Source: Pedobacter zeae (GTDB lineage: Bacteria; Bacteroidota; Bacteroidia; Sphingobacteriales; Sphingobacteriaceae). Taken from it: a stretch of 64,000 nt of DNA. The translations under genes and the position numbers were made by a program. Shown here piece after piece: positions 1-7,761 of the stretch. The notes beneath the pieces are model-generated. The model was not told the origin of the DNA and ran no database searches. It saw only the letters and a program-made list of their open reading frames with translations. How positions within the stretch are numbered: position 1 is the first letter of the stretch; each line of letters starts with the position of its first letter. The stretch covers positions 726,872-790,871 of the forward strand of contig NZ_JACIEF010000001.1 of NCBI RefSeq assembly GCF_014196715.1, given 5' to 3'.

Positions 1-142
1 TAAATGTGCCAACTATTTTGAGCTTTATCGCGTCGGGCCGTTGGCTGCCCCGTCTTAGTCTCCTGATCGATTGGCCCAGCTCAAAGGGAACCATTTCCTT
101 TTCGAAGATCAGGACTACCGCCTGAGATTTAATTTTTCCCAT
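1..142 (-). CDS. Partial phage protein, N-terminal 47 residues
   Basis: An open frame starts at ATG 142 and runs off the window edge without a stop (first residues MGKIKSQAVVLIFEKEM). It begins 3 nt after the stop of the preceding gene, so it looks like the next member of the phage early operon. The family is not recognisable from this fragment. Coding status rests on gene packing only. Confidence 0.5.
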   Translation of the reverse strand, partial: MGKIKSQAVVLIFEKEMVPFELGQSIRRLRRGSQRPDAIKLKIVGTF

Positions 143-144
143 TT

Positions 145-408
145 TTAAAATATTGATGTGTATATGCCTATTTTATTTCTGCCATAATCATAGCAAATAC
201 CTCGGGTTGAACAGCTACCAGCTCCTAGAAAGTCACATTTTTTACGGGCAATTAAACCGAGTATTAAACCTCTGAACTTAGCCATTCTAAACCGTTTCGG
301 CTCAATACGCCTGCGATTCTTTGATGGCGGCAAGTTGTTGTAAAATTGAAAGCCATACATCCCCCAATGTTTTGATTCAAACCTCTTCTGTTTTTTAGTC
401 TTTTTCAT
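145..408 (-). CDS. Small basic phage protein, unknown
   Basis: An 87-residue, strongly basic protein (Lys/Arg-rich N-terminus, Cys residues near 58, 66 and 72). Its ATG overlaps the stop of the upstream 37-residue ORF as ATGA, which suggests translational coupling within the phage early operon. No family recognised. The positive charge would suit nucleic-acid binding, but that is a guess. Confidence 0.5.
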   Translation of the reverse strand: MKKTKKQKRFESKHWGMYGFQFYNNLPPSKNRRRIEPKRFRMAKFRGLILGLIARKKCDFLGAGSCSTRGICYDYGRNKIGIYTSIF

Positions 409-518
409 TTATTCAGTTTTTTAAGTTTTTGTTTCCTACGCCATTCCGGCCAATCGCTCGCTACACCGATAACGATCGCCACCAGGATATGGTGGATGTG
501 TTCGATTATGAATTCCAT
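405..518 (-). CDS. 37-residue coupled membrane-like microprotein
   Basis: ATG at 518 and TGA at 405-407, giving MEFIIEHIHHILVAIVIGVA followed by a basic tail ending in KLKKLNK. It overlaps the upstream HD gene by 13 nt and the downstream gene by ATGA, a packing typical of genuine phage early genes. The single hydrophobic stretch (about residues 3-20) suggests a one-pass membrane peptide. Function unknown. Confidence 0.45.
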   Translation of the reverse strand: MEFIIEHIHHILVAIVIGVASDWPEWRRKQKLKKLNK

Positions 519-1207
519 GCCTCTGGCTCTTCATTGTGTTTATTCAATTCAGCAGCTATACGGTAATACTGATCTGCCAGGTCTTTATCTTGCGATACTC
601 CATCACCGCCTACACCCGAAATTTGCATTACCAGGCCAAAAATTTTATTTGCGGTATTGTCGTTTCCTAACATAAATGCCGCGTACTCCATTTCCAGCGC
701 CTTTCTATCCCATACCTTTACCTCTTCAAAGTGCGCCGGATTTACATTAAATTTCCGTGCAATAAGCTGCGTAAACCTCCTTTCTATCCGGGCATACCGT
801 CGGCCTAAAATTATTTTCAAAGGTTTTGGTATATCCAACGTGTAAGCCTCAGCAGCATCATGAAACAATGCCGCATATTTAAGCCTCTTCGGCGCCAGGG
901 CAACAACTAAGTAAGTATGCCAAAGCACATTCCAGGTTGTGTTGGTATGGCCACCAAAACGGGGCATTAGATACAAAGCACATGGAATGTCTACTGGCAC
1001 AATCATGTCGGCCGTAGGTCTTCTCAAATTCACCCAGGTACCGCTATAAGTTCTGATAAATCCCTTTTTGTTATCGTGTACGTCGGCCGGCAGTCTAAGC
1101 GATTTCGTACCTTTAAGCCATGCGAAGTATTCTAAAATCAAGCGAGCAAAGAAAACAAGTATCGCTGTGATCCCGATCGTAACCAGGATAAAATATAGCT
1201 GCTTCAT
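506..1207 (-). CDS. HD-domain phosphohydrolase, phage-encoded
   Basis: A 233-residue protein. An N-terminal hydrophobic helix (about residues 4-24) is followed by an HD domain of the YfbR-like nucleotidase type: H97 (WHTYL), H116-D117 (LFHDAAEAY) and D125 (LDIPKPLK) are the expected metal ligands. Such proteins hydrolyse (deoxy)nucleoside monophosphates or other phosphomonoesters and occur often in phage early regions, where they are thought to adjust nucleotide pools. The membrane anchor is unusual for YfbR, so the substrate is open. The start touches the stop of the upstream gene (shared base 1207). Confidence 0.75.
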   Translation of the reverse strand: MKQLYFILVTIGITAILVFFARLILEYFAWLKGTKSLRLPADVHDNKKGFIRTYSGTWVNLRRPTADMIVPVDIPCALYLMPRFGGHTNTTWNVLWHTYLVVALAPKRLKYAALFHDAAEAYTLDIPKPLKIILGRRYARIERRFTQLIARKFNVNPAHFEEVKVWDRKALEMEYAAFMLGNDNTANKIFGLVMQISGVGGDGVSQDKDLADQYYRIAAELNKHNEEPEAWNS

Positions 1208-1611
1208 TAGATCGTCTCCTCAATTTTTGGTTTAACATCTTTCATGGTCAGGCGCTTCGCCCGGTACTCCCTTTTAAAAGAGCTTTGGATATTGTTCGCT
1301 TTAAGATCGTCCAGTACAGCCTGGTGTACCTGTCTCGATTTCGATTGAAGCGCTTTAATTACATCATTAGCCTTTACATGATCAGGCGCCAATATGCGGC
1401 TGATCAGCTGGTTTCCAACCGTGGAGCAGGCAATTTTGATCACGAAATTAGAATGGTTCCTGATGTCATTGCTCTGTTGTATATCCAGGTCGTCAAAGCT
1501 TACGTTTTTGGTCATGGTTTTAATTTTGCGGTAATATTTAATCTGCAGCAATAGGCAGATTACGAACGCGGCCACTAATAGGGCGATAATTAGATTAAAA
1601 TGTGTTGTCAT
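1207..1611 (-). CDS. Single-pass membrane protein of the phage early operon
   Basis: About 134 residues from ATG 1611 (MTTHFNLIIALLVAAF). An earlier ATG at 1650 would overlap DUF3164 by 37 nt, while 1611 lies 3 nt past the DUF3164 stop, so I prefer 1611. One transmembrane helix at about residues 6-22 is followed by a basic cytoplasmic or periplasmic domain ending in KPKIEETI. No family recognised. Confidence 0.55.
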   Translation of the reverse strand: MTTHFNLIIALLVAAFVICLLLQIKYYRKIKTMTKNVSFDDLDIQQSNDIRNHSNFVIKIACSTVGNQLISRILAPDHVKANDVIKALQSKSRQVHQAVLDDLKANNIQSSFKREYRAKRLTMKDVKPKIEETI

Positions 1612-1613
1612 GG

Positions 1614-2285
1614 TTATAGTGATGAAAAGTTTAAGTTTAATGTTTCCCATTTATTTTCTTTGTTCTTGAACTGGAACTCGTATCCAAAGCCTTTAAGCGA
1701 TACGCTGTACGATTCCTTTAGCATCCTGATGCCCTCCAGCCAACGTTCATCCTGGAACTTGTTTTCGTGCTTGATAAACTCCATTGCCTGCGAGTATTCC
1801 CAATCGCCCTGCTTGTTTTTCTCCAGGTAGCCCATCAGTATTTCAAATACCTTCTGATCGCGTTTTTTAACCTTATCCATCAAAAACTCTTTAAGCAGGT
1901 CAACCGCTTTTAACGCGCGTTCGTCCCATTGAGGCGTAGTATCCCGGCGGCGTCTTACCCGCATATCGCCGGCAGTGTTTACGATCGAGAAACCGCCCTG
2001 GCTTCTACCGTTCATTTTGCCGTAATTCTTTAATTCATTTGCCTGGATTTCCATCTGCTGATGGGTGAATTCTTTAAAGTCGGCAAGCGTGGCCATTACT
2101 TGGCGGGCTTCGATCAAAAGGCTAATAACTGCCTGGTCGCGTTGGTGCTCATAAGCTTTTTTTGCCTGCTCACGTTTCTTCTCAACTATTCCTTTGCCTT
2201 CCTTCATAACCTGCTCGATCTGCTCAGGTGTAAGTTGCGAAATGTCGAAGTTGTTGTCCGTGGGTGTTTGTGTTACTGTGTTCAT
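1614..2285 (-). CDS. DUF3164 family protein
   Basis: A 223-residue soluble protein, length and sequence as in the DUF3164 family (central region with GGFSIVNTAGDMRVRRRRD, then a region rich in Lys, Asp and aromatic residues). DUF3164 proteins are a hallmark of Mu-like transposable phages, encoded between the transposition genes and the late region. Their molecular role is not established. Its ATG overlaps the stop of the upstream 57-residue ORF (ATGA), which supports the start at 2285. Family assignment is from memory of the pattern. Confidence 0.8.
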   Translation of the reverse strand: MNTVTQTPTDNNFDISQLTPEQIEQVMKEGKGIVEKKREQAKKAYEHQRDQAVISLLIEARQVMATLADFKEFTHQQMEIQANELKNYGKMNGRSQGGFSIVNTAGDMRVRRRRDTTPQWDERALKAVDLLKEFLMDKVKKRDQKVFEILMGYLEKNKQGDWEYSQAMEFIKHENKFQDERWLEGIRMLKESYSVSLKGFGYEFQFKNKENKWETLNLNFSSL

Positions 2286-2455
2286 CTTATTTGTCTTTTA
2301 AGTTGTTCAATTTGCTTTTTTAATATATCCCTCTGTTCCATGAGGTTGGTAAATAGTTGGTGGTATATCCTCGCTTTGATTCCTGGTTCCTGCGCTTTAT
2401 CTACCCGCTCCCGGTTACGTTTTTCAAGCTCTTCAAGCCACTTTAAGCGCTCCAT
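2282..2455 (-). CDS. 57-residue coiled-coil-like phage protein
   Basis: ATG 2455 to TGA 2282-2284. The product starts MERLKWLEELEKRNRERVDK and ends in a Gln/Lys-rich heptad-like helix. It overlaps the upstream gene by 23 nt and the next gene by ATGA. Composition suggests a short coiled-coil protein. Function unknown. Confidence 0.5.
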   Translation of the reverse strand: MERLKWLEELEKRNRERVDKAQEPGIKARIYHQLFTNLMEQRDILKKQIEQLKRQIR

Positions 2456-2762
2456 AAACTTTCTCTATCTGGTTGGAAACATCATTTAGCTGTATGGCCT
2501 CATACTTGTACAGGCGCTCAGGTATATGCACCTGTTGAAGGAAAATAAACAATGCCATTGCTTCCATATCGGTAAGGTTTACACCCCAACCAGATTTTGG
2601 TGACCATAGGCTTTCGGCCTTTGCCCTAACCTTTGTAAAAACCTTATCTACCAATAGGTAAATCAATGTTTCGGCGATATCCCTGGGTTTATTTTGCTCC
2701 ATTAGCACACCCAGCAGCAGCGATATACCTGCAATTTTGTCCTTTGTTGCTTTAATCTTCAT
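2433..2762 (-). CDS. Phage early protein, unknown
   Basis: A 109-residue helical soluble protein (segments such as GISLLLGVLMEQ and DMEAMALFIFLQQVH). It overlaps its upstream neighbour by 11 nt and its downstream neighbour by 23 nt, so it is probably translated as part of the early operon. No motif or family recognised. Confidence 0.6.
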   Translation of the reverse strand: MKIKATKDKIAGISLLLGVLMEQNKPRDIAETLIYLLVDKVFTKVRAKAESLWSPKSGWGVNLTDMEAMALFIFLQQVHIPERLYKYEAIQLNDVSNQIEKVYGALKVA

Positions 2763-3054
2763 TTTCTATCGTTTGAATAATTTTTAAATACTGTTTTTTC
2801 GTCGTTTTATGGTAACTGAGTAGATCGGTTGCCATTTCTATCCGGTAATAAACCACCCACCGTGTTTTGCCTATTTCCCTGGCTATTTGGGGCGGTTTTA
2901 ACCCCTCTTCAAAGAGCACCAGTGTAAACAAAGCCCTGGCGTTCTTATGCTCGTCTTTCCGGTGTTCGCAGCCGTTAAGGTCGGCGGGGTTTACTTTCAT
3001 CACCTGAGCCACTACCGAGCGGATCAGTGCAACCCGATTTAAGTCTATGTGCAT
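2752..3054 (-). CDS. DnaA domain-IV-like helix-turn-helix protein
   Basis: 100 residues. The C-terminal half (LKPPQIAREIGKTRWVVYYR followed by an amphipathic helix) resembles the helix-turn-helix of DnaA domain IV, and the N-terminal half resembles its preceding helices (RSVVAQVMKVNP). Phage proteins of this kind are annotated as DnaA-like transcriptional regulators. It may act as the middle-gene activator in the position of Mor/GemA in Mu-like phages, but that is inference from position. Confidence 0.55.
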   Translation of the reverse strand: MHIDLNRVALIRSVVAQVMKVNPADLNGCEHRKDEHKNARALFTLVLFEEGLKPPQIAREIGKTRWVVYYRIEMATDLLSYHKTTKKQYLKIIQTIENED

Positions 3055-3449
3055 ACATTGCCTTTAGTTTTGGTTTCGTCCTTAACAGCCTTTTTATTGA
3101 TCCCTTCCATCAGCAGGCCGTACGCCTGCTCCATAATGTCAGCGTAAGGATATACGCCGGCAACCGTATGCAGGTAATCGTAGTCAACCAGGAGCGCCGA
3201 TACCGAGTGTGCGGGCTTGCGCTTTACCAAAAACACCTGGTCGCGCTGGTACCAATGGTTTCGCCACCATTTCCAAAACTGGCCGCTTTTGGTCAGCTGC
3301 TCCAGTGCCCAGTCATCAGCGTCTATTATGCTCTTTAGGTATTCAATGCCCTTTTTAGCGATGTAGTCGCTGTACTGCAGCTCCGACCAGTTCAGCAGGC
3401 GGCGAACCTGTTGCGAATTCGCCGCGATGATCATTTTTAATACTTTCAT
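3045..3449 (-). CDS. Phage early protein, unknown
   Basis: A 134-residue soluble protein with a Trp-rich centre (GQFWKWWRNHWYQRD). The C-terminus overlaps the next gene by 10 nt. No domain recognised. Gene packing and length make it a likely real gene of the Mu-like early operon. Confidence 0.6.
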   Translation of the reverse strand: MKVLKMIIAANSQQVRRLLNWSELQYSDYIAKKGIEYLKSIIDADDWALEQLTKSGQFWKWWRNHWYQRDQVFLVKRKPAHSVSALLVDYDYLHTVAGVYPYADIMEQAYGLLMEGINKKAVKDETKTKGNVCT

Positions 3450-3453
3450 AACT

Positions 3454-3825
3454 TTAGTTTGCTATTTTGAAAACTGCCTTATAGATCGCTATGGTTTGAG
3501 ATTTGATACTAGGTATGTATAACTCATTGCCCTTATCTGAATAGGTGAAAAGCTTATAAACCGGCAGATTAGTGCCCTGAACTTCACTTGGTGCAATCAA
3601 AAACGCTAAAAAGCTTTCGTTTTCGATATTCAGCACCCCTCTGTATTCAATGGGTGTAGTCGTTTCCAAAAGCCGGCAGGACGATGATTGTTTCCCGTTA
3701 GCCGTAAGCCTTCCAATTGCTAATACTTTGGTGCCTGGTTCCAAACCGAATTTTGTTTCTTTTTTAAGGAGGTTATCGTGTTCTCCTACCAGATATGGCT
3801 GGTCGTAGATTAAGTTGAGTTGCAT
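3454..3825 (-). CDS. Phage early protein, unknown
   Basis: A 123-residue, probably beta-rich protein (alternating hydrophobic segments such as TKVLAIGRL and EYRGVLNIE). No membrane segment or catalytic motif is evident. It lies 4 nt upstream of the next gene in the operon. Function unknown. Confidence 0.6.
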   Translation of the reverse strand: MQLNLIYDQPYLVGEHDNLLKKETKFGLEPGTKVLAIGRLTANGKQSSSCRLLETTTPIEYRGVLNIENESFLAFLIAPSEVQGTNLPVYKLFTYSDKGNELYIPSIKSQTIAIYKAVFKIAN

Positions 3826-3835
3826 ATCGAGTTAA

Positions 3836-3958
3836 TTAATGTTTAAACCTTGATTTCAGAAACCGGTCAAGTTGCGAAATCCTTATATCAGTCGAGGCCA
3901 GCTCGGTCTTAAACAGCCATCTAAAAAAGCGTTTGATTAATGTGTCGGTTGTTTTCAT
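3836..3958 (-). CDS. 40-residue phage ORF
   Basis: ATG 3958 to TAA 3836-3838, product MKTTDTLIKRFFRWLFKTEL and a further 20 residues. It overlaps the end of the upstream 59-residue ORF and ends 10 nt before the next gene. Basic and amphipathic. Coding status rests on packing only. Confidence 0.4.
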   Translation of the reverse strand: MKTTDTLIKRFFRWLFKTELASTDIRISQLDRFLKSRFKH

Positions 3959-4100
3959 GATTTCTTAGTTTTCGTGTTAACTTTTTTTGATATTTTTTAG
4001 CTTGGTTAAACCTGATAGCGCGCTGCTCTTCGTAGTTCATCGGCCTACCATTGATGTAATAGTCGACCTTTTTAAAAATGTCCAGCTGATTTTCGCTCAT
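3921..4100 (-). CDS. 59-residue phage ORF
   Basis: ATG 4100 (2 nt after the ASCH-like gene stop) to TAG 3921-3923. The product begins MSENQLDIFKKVDYYINGRP and is Lys/Gln/Arg-rich towards the C-terminus. No family recognised. It fills what would otherwise be a gap in a gap-free operon. Confidence 0.5.
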   Translation of the reverse strand: MSENQLDIFKKVDYYINGRPMNYEEQRAIRFNQAKKYQKKLTRKLRNHENNRHINQTLF

Positions 4101-4102
4101 AT

Positions 4103-4582
4103 CTAGTATTTTAAGTCTGTCCAGTGGATTAATTGACCGGTAAAGTCTGTATTGAAGTATTCGAAGAAAGCGTCTACTGATTCGAATCCGTCGTTGATGG
4201 CTAGTGCTTCAATCTCAACAAAATCTATATGGCGACCATCAACGTATAAATAAACCCAGTCCTCAGTCTTCCATTTAATTTCAATCTTCTGCACACTTTT
4301 ACACTTAACCGTCGGTGCAAACTGGAAACGATCAGCGGTACGGTTATTAATTACCATGTGGATATCCATACCCGCCCGCCATCTATCGCCCGCCCTAATC
4401 GTATGCAGCTTCGCGCTGATCACATCGTCCGGCACATCAAAAGGCTTGTTTAGCGTGTAAACATGGGTGTCGAAATAGTAATCATACATCTTTTGCTTTT
4501 CTGCAATATCCAACCCCATCCAGATTTTGGCTACAAAGAAGTTCTTAACCCCTTTTATTTCCTGTTTAAATCCTAATGTCAT
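4103..4582 (-). CDS. ASCH-like domain protein
   Basis: 159 residues. The segment KLHTIRAGDRWRAGMDIHMV has the HTIR signature and following Arg/Trp pattern of ASCH-domain phage proteins, which are thought to bind RNA or modified nucleotides. The C-terminus (IHWTDLKY) is conserved in my memory of similar Bacteroidota phage proteins. The start shares base 4582 with the MuB stop, so it is coupled to MuB. The exact ligand is unknown. Confidence 0.6.
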   Translation of the reverse strand: MTLGFKQEIKGVKNFFVAKIWMGLDIAEKQKMYDYYFDTHVYTLNKPFDVPDDVISAKLHTIRAGDRWRAGMDIHMVINNRTADRFQFAPTVKCKSVQKIEIKWKTEDWVYLYVDGRHIDFVEIEALAINDGFESVDAFFEYFNTDFTGQLIHWTDLKY

Positions 4583-5424
4583 TACGCTGCACCCTCCAAT
4601 CTCCTGGCTAACACCAGGCGTTTAACACGGCGGATATCGCTTTCGCAATCATTCACAATCATGTTTACGGTTTCCTCGTCGTCAATTCCGTTCGCTCTAA
4701 CGATCTGTTTTATCGAAGCCAGGCTGTAAGCCGGAAAGTTTACGAAACGACGGCCTAAGCGGCTAAAAATCTCTTTGTAGCCTTTTTTATTGCTGTCTAC
4801 CCCGCGTTTGATACGTTTCTCCAGGTGGTCGGTAGCAATCAGGATCAAACCGCACTTATCCTGGAGCGCGTTGTAAAGGGTAATGAAGAAAAACAGCACC
4901 TGGTCGCTTAGCTTATCGGCTTCATCCAGGATAATCACAGGGCTATCCATCTGGTTAACCTTTTTGATCACCTTGTTAAGCATTTCATTAATGCTGTAGC
5001 CTCCGTTATCCTGGTGCATCTGTTCAAGCAGTTCAGCCAGGAAAGTTTTGCGGTTAAAAAACTCATTACAGTTGATTTTGAACACGTTTTCCTGCTCGGT
5101 AAAAGCTTTGGTTATTTCGCTTTTGCCAAAGCCGGCAGGCGCGCAGATACCGAATACCATCGAATGCTCCTTACAGTCCGAAAGGATCGATTTTAAGCGG
5201 GTAGCCTCTTTGGTTTCTACGAACATCCAACCTTTATTACCTGGCTCCAGCTGCTTCTGTACCGAGCGCCACATCTCTGGGCTGATGTTTTCCCATTTCC
5301 CCCCCAGCATGTGGCTGATGGTTGCAGGTGAGATTTTTAGGGCTGTGGCAACCTTGTTGCCGCTTGTTGCTTCTACGCGTTTGCGTAATTGGTCAGAAAT
5401 TTGTTGTTTTGTTAAGTGATCCAT
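4582..5424 (-). CDS. MuB-type transposition AAA+ ATPase
   Basis: 280 residues. An N-terminal helix-turn-helix (about residues 20-50, KVATALKISPATISHMLGG) precedes an AAA+ ATPase with Walker A at residues 92-102 (GICAPAGFGKS) and Walker B near 165 (VIILDEAD). MuB binds target DNA in an ATP-dependent way, selects the target and activates the transposase, also giving target immunity. Family length is near 300. It lies 58 nt downstream of the MuA-type transposase, the canonical A-B order. Confidence 0.88.
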   Translation of the reverse strand: MDHLTKQQISDQLRKRVEATSGNKVATALKISPATISHMLGGKWENISPEMWRSVQKQLEPGNKGWMFVETKEATRLKSILSDCKEHSMVFGICAPAGFGKSEITKAFTEQENVFKINCNEFFNRKTFLAELLEQMHQDNGGYSINEMLNKVIKKVNQMDSPVIILDEADKLSDQVLFFFITLYNALQDKCGLILIATDHLEKRIKRGVDSNKKGYKEIFSRLGRRFVNFPAYSLASIKQIVRANGIDDEETVNMIVNDCESDIRRVKRLVLARRLEGAA

Positions 5425-5482
5425 TTTTCTCGTTTATTTTGGATTATCGAATTGGTGTGGTGTCGTGGCCACACCTTTTTTT

Positions 5483-7432
5483 TTACCACATTGATCTGGT
5501 ACTCTCTTCGGTGTCCACGTATTCCGAAGCGGCACTAATTCTTTTATTTGCAGCGTGCGCAAGTTCTTTCGGTACCGACGCACCGGCCTGTAAAAGGCTT
5601 TCGGCATCAATTCCATTACGCGCCATTCTGTCTAATCTTTCGTTTAGCTTGGTGCTGATCTGCACCATCATTTCTTTTTTGTTTTCTAACAAGCTGTTTA
5701 ACCTGGTGCGGTCGCCCTCTTCAAAATCGGCCAGTGCCGAAGGCTGTTTGTACACCGCCCCAGCAATAAAGCGCAATCCTTTACCATCGGTAACCAATAC
5801 CTGGCTAAAATCATACGGATCGTACGTAACAGATATCGTTTTGCCTACATTTTCAAGGTAAAGCGGTTCAGGTACATCGTAGCCGTGCTTTACGCCGTCT
5901 ATCGTCACGTCAATACCGCGCGTAGTAATTTTATTGGTGTATTTGTGCTGAATTCCGAACAATTCGAACCTTTTTTCGGTATCCAACAGCCTTTCTGAGC
6001 TTTTTGGCGATATTTCGAAAGCATCTAACCACTCATTTTGGCGTGTTTTACCACTTTTTGGGTTGATAGATTGGCGCATACGGGTAATAAAGTGTGCAAC
6101 AACATCAACCGCTTTATCCTTTGATGGGAAGTTCTTTTTAGCCTTTTCAATGGCATCGGTACTTATGCGCTCCTTTGCTGTGATGTTAAAACCCGAGTAG
6201 TTAGGGTATAATTTGAGGTTTTGGTGCCAGGTTACACCGAATGCGCGCTCAATGTATTTAGATTGGGCAACTTTTACCGTAGCCGGTGTAAAATGTGCCT
6301 GGCTGGAAAAGAAAGTGGCCAGTGCGCCCTCTTTTTTCTGATCAATCGCCCAGTGATCCGTTACAATCTGGTTCCACATGTAATCGTTTCCGGTAAGTTC
6401 ACGCACATGCGCCATTGCATTGCGGTAGGCTTCTTTTACCAGGTCGATCGTAACCGTTTCGCCAATTGCCCAGCCCAGGATATAATCGTTATAAGCATCC
6501 ATCACCACGTAAAGCGCAGGGCGGTAGTAATAATTTTTCTTTTTGCCACTTTCGGCGATGAAAAACATATCCAGTATGTTGTCGTCACTGTTTACAAGCA
6601 ATAACGGCGCTGATGGTCGTTTACGTTGTATCTGTTTGCTCAATGCGGCATAAGTTGCCGCAGCACCTTTTTGTCTTAGCATGATCATGTTTTTGTTTTG
6701 CTCCCTGCGGTAACCTACGGTAGCGGGTGAAATGGTTTCGCGGCCTGTCTCCAAAGCCCATTGGTTATAAAATGCCGCAATCACTGTGTTATCGTGCATG
6801 TGCGGGTCTTCTATCATCGTGATCAGCCTGTCCTCGGCCTCGTCATCCTTAACCTTTTTGCGGTTATCGTTGCCAAACCGCCAGGTTTCAACTAAACTAT
6901 CGTAACCCATCTGGTTAAAATCGGCAAGCTTGTTTTTTAAGCTTCTGGCGTTGGTTGGCAGTGCAATGTCTTTCGAGCGGATCAGTGCGGTAACGTTTTC
7001 CCAGAATTCGGCTATTGTTATATTTAATGAGCGTTTTAACGCCTTTTTGTCGCTCATAAACCGGTTAATAGTTTTTAACCAGCTGGCCATTTCAGTATAT
7101 TTTGAGACATACGTCTCAGGCAGCATGCGGGTATCGCTCAGTTTAAACGTGCGGTAATACTTTTCGGCGGCGAAATCCCAATTCAGTTTTACCTGCTCGG
7201 CAATTGGTTCCTTAGCCAGGTATTGGTTAGGGTCGCCATACTTTGCCACAACAGCAGCTTTGTATTTGGATGGTAAACTATCAAAGGAAATTAATGCCTC
7301 TTTACCATAACAAGCACGACCGACAGTCTGCAGGTTTCCCCTGGATTTATTTTTGTCGTAAGTGTCTTTAGTCATTATTGCCGGAACAAGCTCGCTATAG
7401 TCCAGGCATATCTGTTTGTCGTGGATTCTCAT
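5483..7432 (-). CDS. MuA-type DDE transposase
   Basis: 649 residues, close to the 663 of MuA. The N-terminal part contains DNA-binding helices; the catalytic core has D283 (LLLVNSDDNILDMFF, matching the MuA D269 context), D359 (QIVTDHWAI, matching D336) and E395 (KYIERAFG, matching E392). The C-terminal domain (after about 500) should bind the MuB-type ATPase. It carries out strand transfer for integration and replicative transposition. Start ATG 7432 lies 4 nt after the stop of the Ner-like gene. All three catalytic acids are intact, so the enzyme should be active. Confidence 0.92.
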   Translation of the reverse strand: MRIHDKQICLDYSELVPAIMTKDTYDKNKSRGNLQTVGRACYGKEALISFDSLPSKYKAAVVAKYGDPNQYLAKEPIAEQVKLNWDFAAEKYYRTFKLSDTRMLPETYVSKYTEMASWLKTINRFMSDKKALKRSLNITIAEFWENVTALIRSKDIALPTNARSLKNKLADFNQMGYDSLVETWRFGNDNRKKVKDDEAEDRLITMIEDPHMHDNTVIAAFYNQWALETGRETISPATVGYRREQNKNMIMLRQKGAAATYAALSKQIQRKRPSAPLLLVNSDDNILDMFFIAESGKKKNYYYRPALYVVMDAYNDYILGWAIGETVTIDLVKEAYRNAMAHVRELTGNDYMWNQIVTDHWAIDQKKEGALATFFSSQAHFTPATVKVAQSKYIERAFGVTWHQNLKLYPNYSGFNITAKERISTDAIEKAKKNFPSKDKAVDVVAHFITRMRQSINPKSGKTRQNEWLDAFEISPKSSERLLDTEKRFELFGIQHKYTNKITTRGIDVTIDGVKHGYDVPEPLYLENVGKTISVTYDPYDFSQVLVTDGKGLRFIAGAVYKQPSALADFEEGDRTRLNSLLENKKEMMVQISTKLNERLDRMARNGIDAESLLQAGASVPKELAHAANKRISAASEYVDTEESTRSMW

Positions 7433-7436
7433 ACGC

Positions 7437-7679
7437 CTAAATCTTAACTATTTGCTTGATGTGACTAATTAACTCTGTGGTTCCCGCCTCATATAATTCG
7501 TCGAAAACCTTAACTTTTAAACCGGTAACCGTTTCGTCAGATCGCTTATTGGTACGCACTTTTTTTACTGTACTTACCGAGCAACCCACAATGTCAGCTA
7601 ACTGGTCAGCCGGAAGCTGTGGCCCTGTATTTTTCATTTTGGTATTTCTCGTTTTAATATTTTTATCTTTGCTTTGCAT
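7437..7679 (-). CDS. Ner-like HTH regulator
   Basis: 80 residues with a helix-turn-helix at about residues 23-45 (ADQLADIVGCSVSTVKKVRT). By position (first gene of the early operon, divergent from the repressor and directly upstream of the transposase) it matches Ner of Mu, which limits early transcription. The N-terminus is basic. The sequence itself is not clearly Ner-family, so the role is inferred from position. Confidence 0.65.
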   Translation of the reverse strand: MQSKDKNIKTRNTKMKNTGPQLPADQLADIVGCSVSTVKKVRTNKRSDETVTGLKVKVFDELYEAGTTELISHIKQIVKI

Positions 7680-7697
7680 AGTGTTCCTTTGCGTTCA

Positions 7698-7728
7698 CAA
7701 ATTTAGATATATATCTATTAAATGCAAA
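7698..7728 (-). promoter_or_regulatory. Early phage promoter, Bacteroidota type
   Basis: On the minus strand: TTTG (7725-7728), a 19-nt spacer, then TAAATTTG (7698-7705). This is an exact match to the Bacteroidota TTTG-N19-TAnnTTTG consensus, and it sits 19 nt upstream of the Ner-like start. It should drive the whole transposition operon. Confidence 0.75.
7704..7717. promoter_or_regulatory. Palindromic operator in the early promoter
   Basis: TAGATATATATCTA is a perfect 14-bp palindrome lying in the spacer of the early promoter, touching the -7 element. A dimeric repressor bound here would block polymerase. The S24 repressor or the Ner-like protein are the obvious candidates. Confidence 0.6.
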
Positions 7729-7761
7729 TATTTTTAGACATTTTTCTCATTTTATATTACC

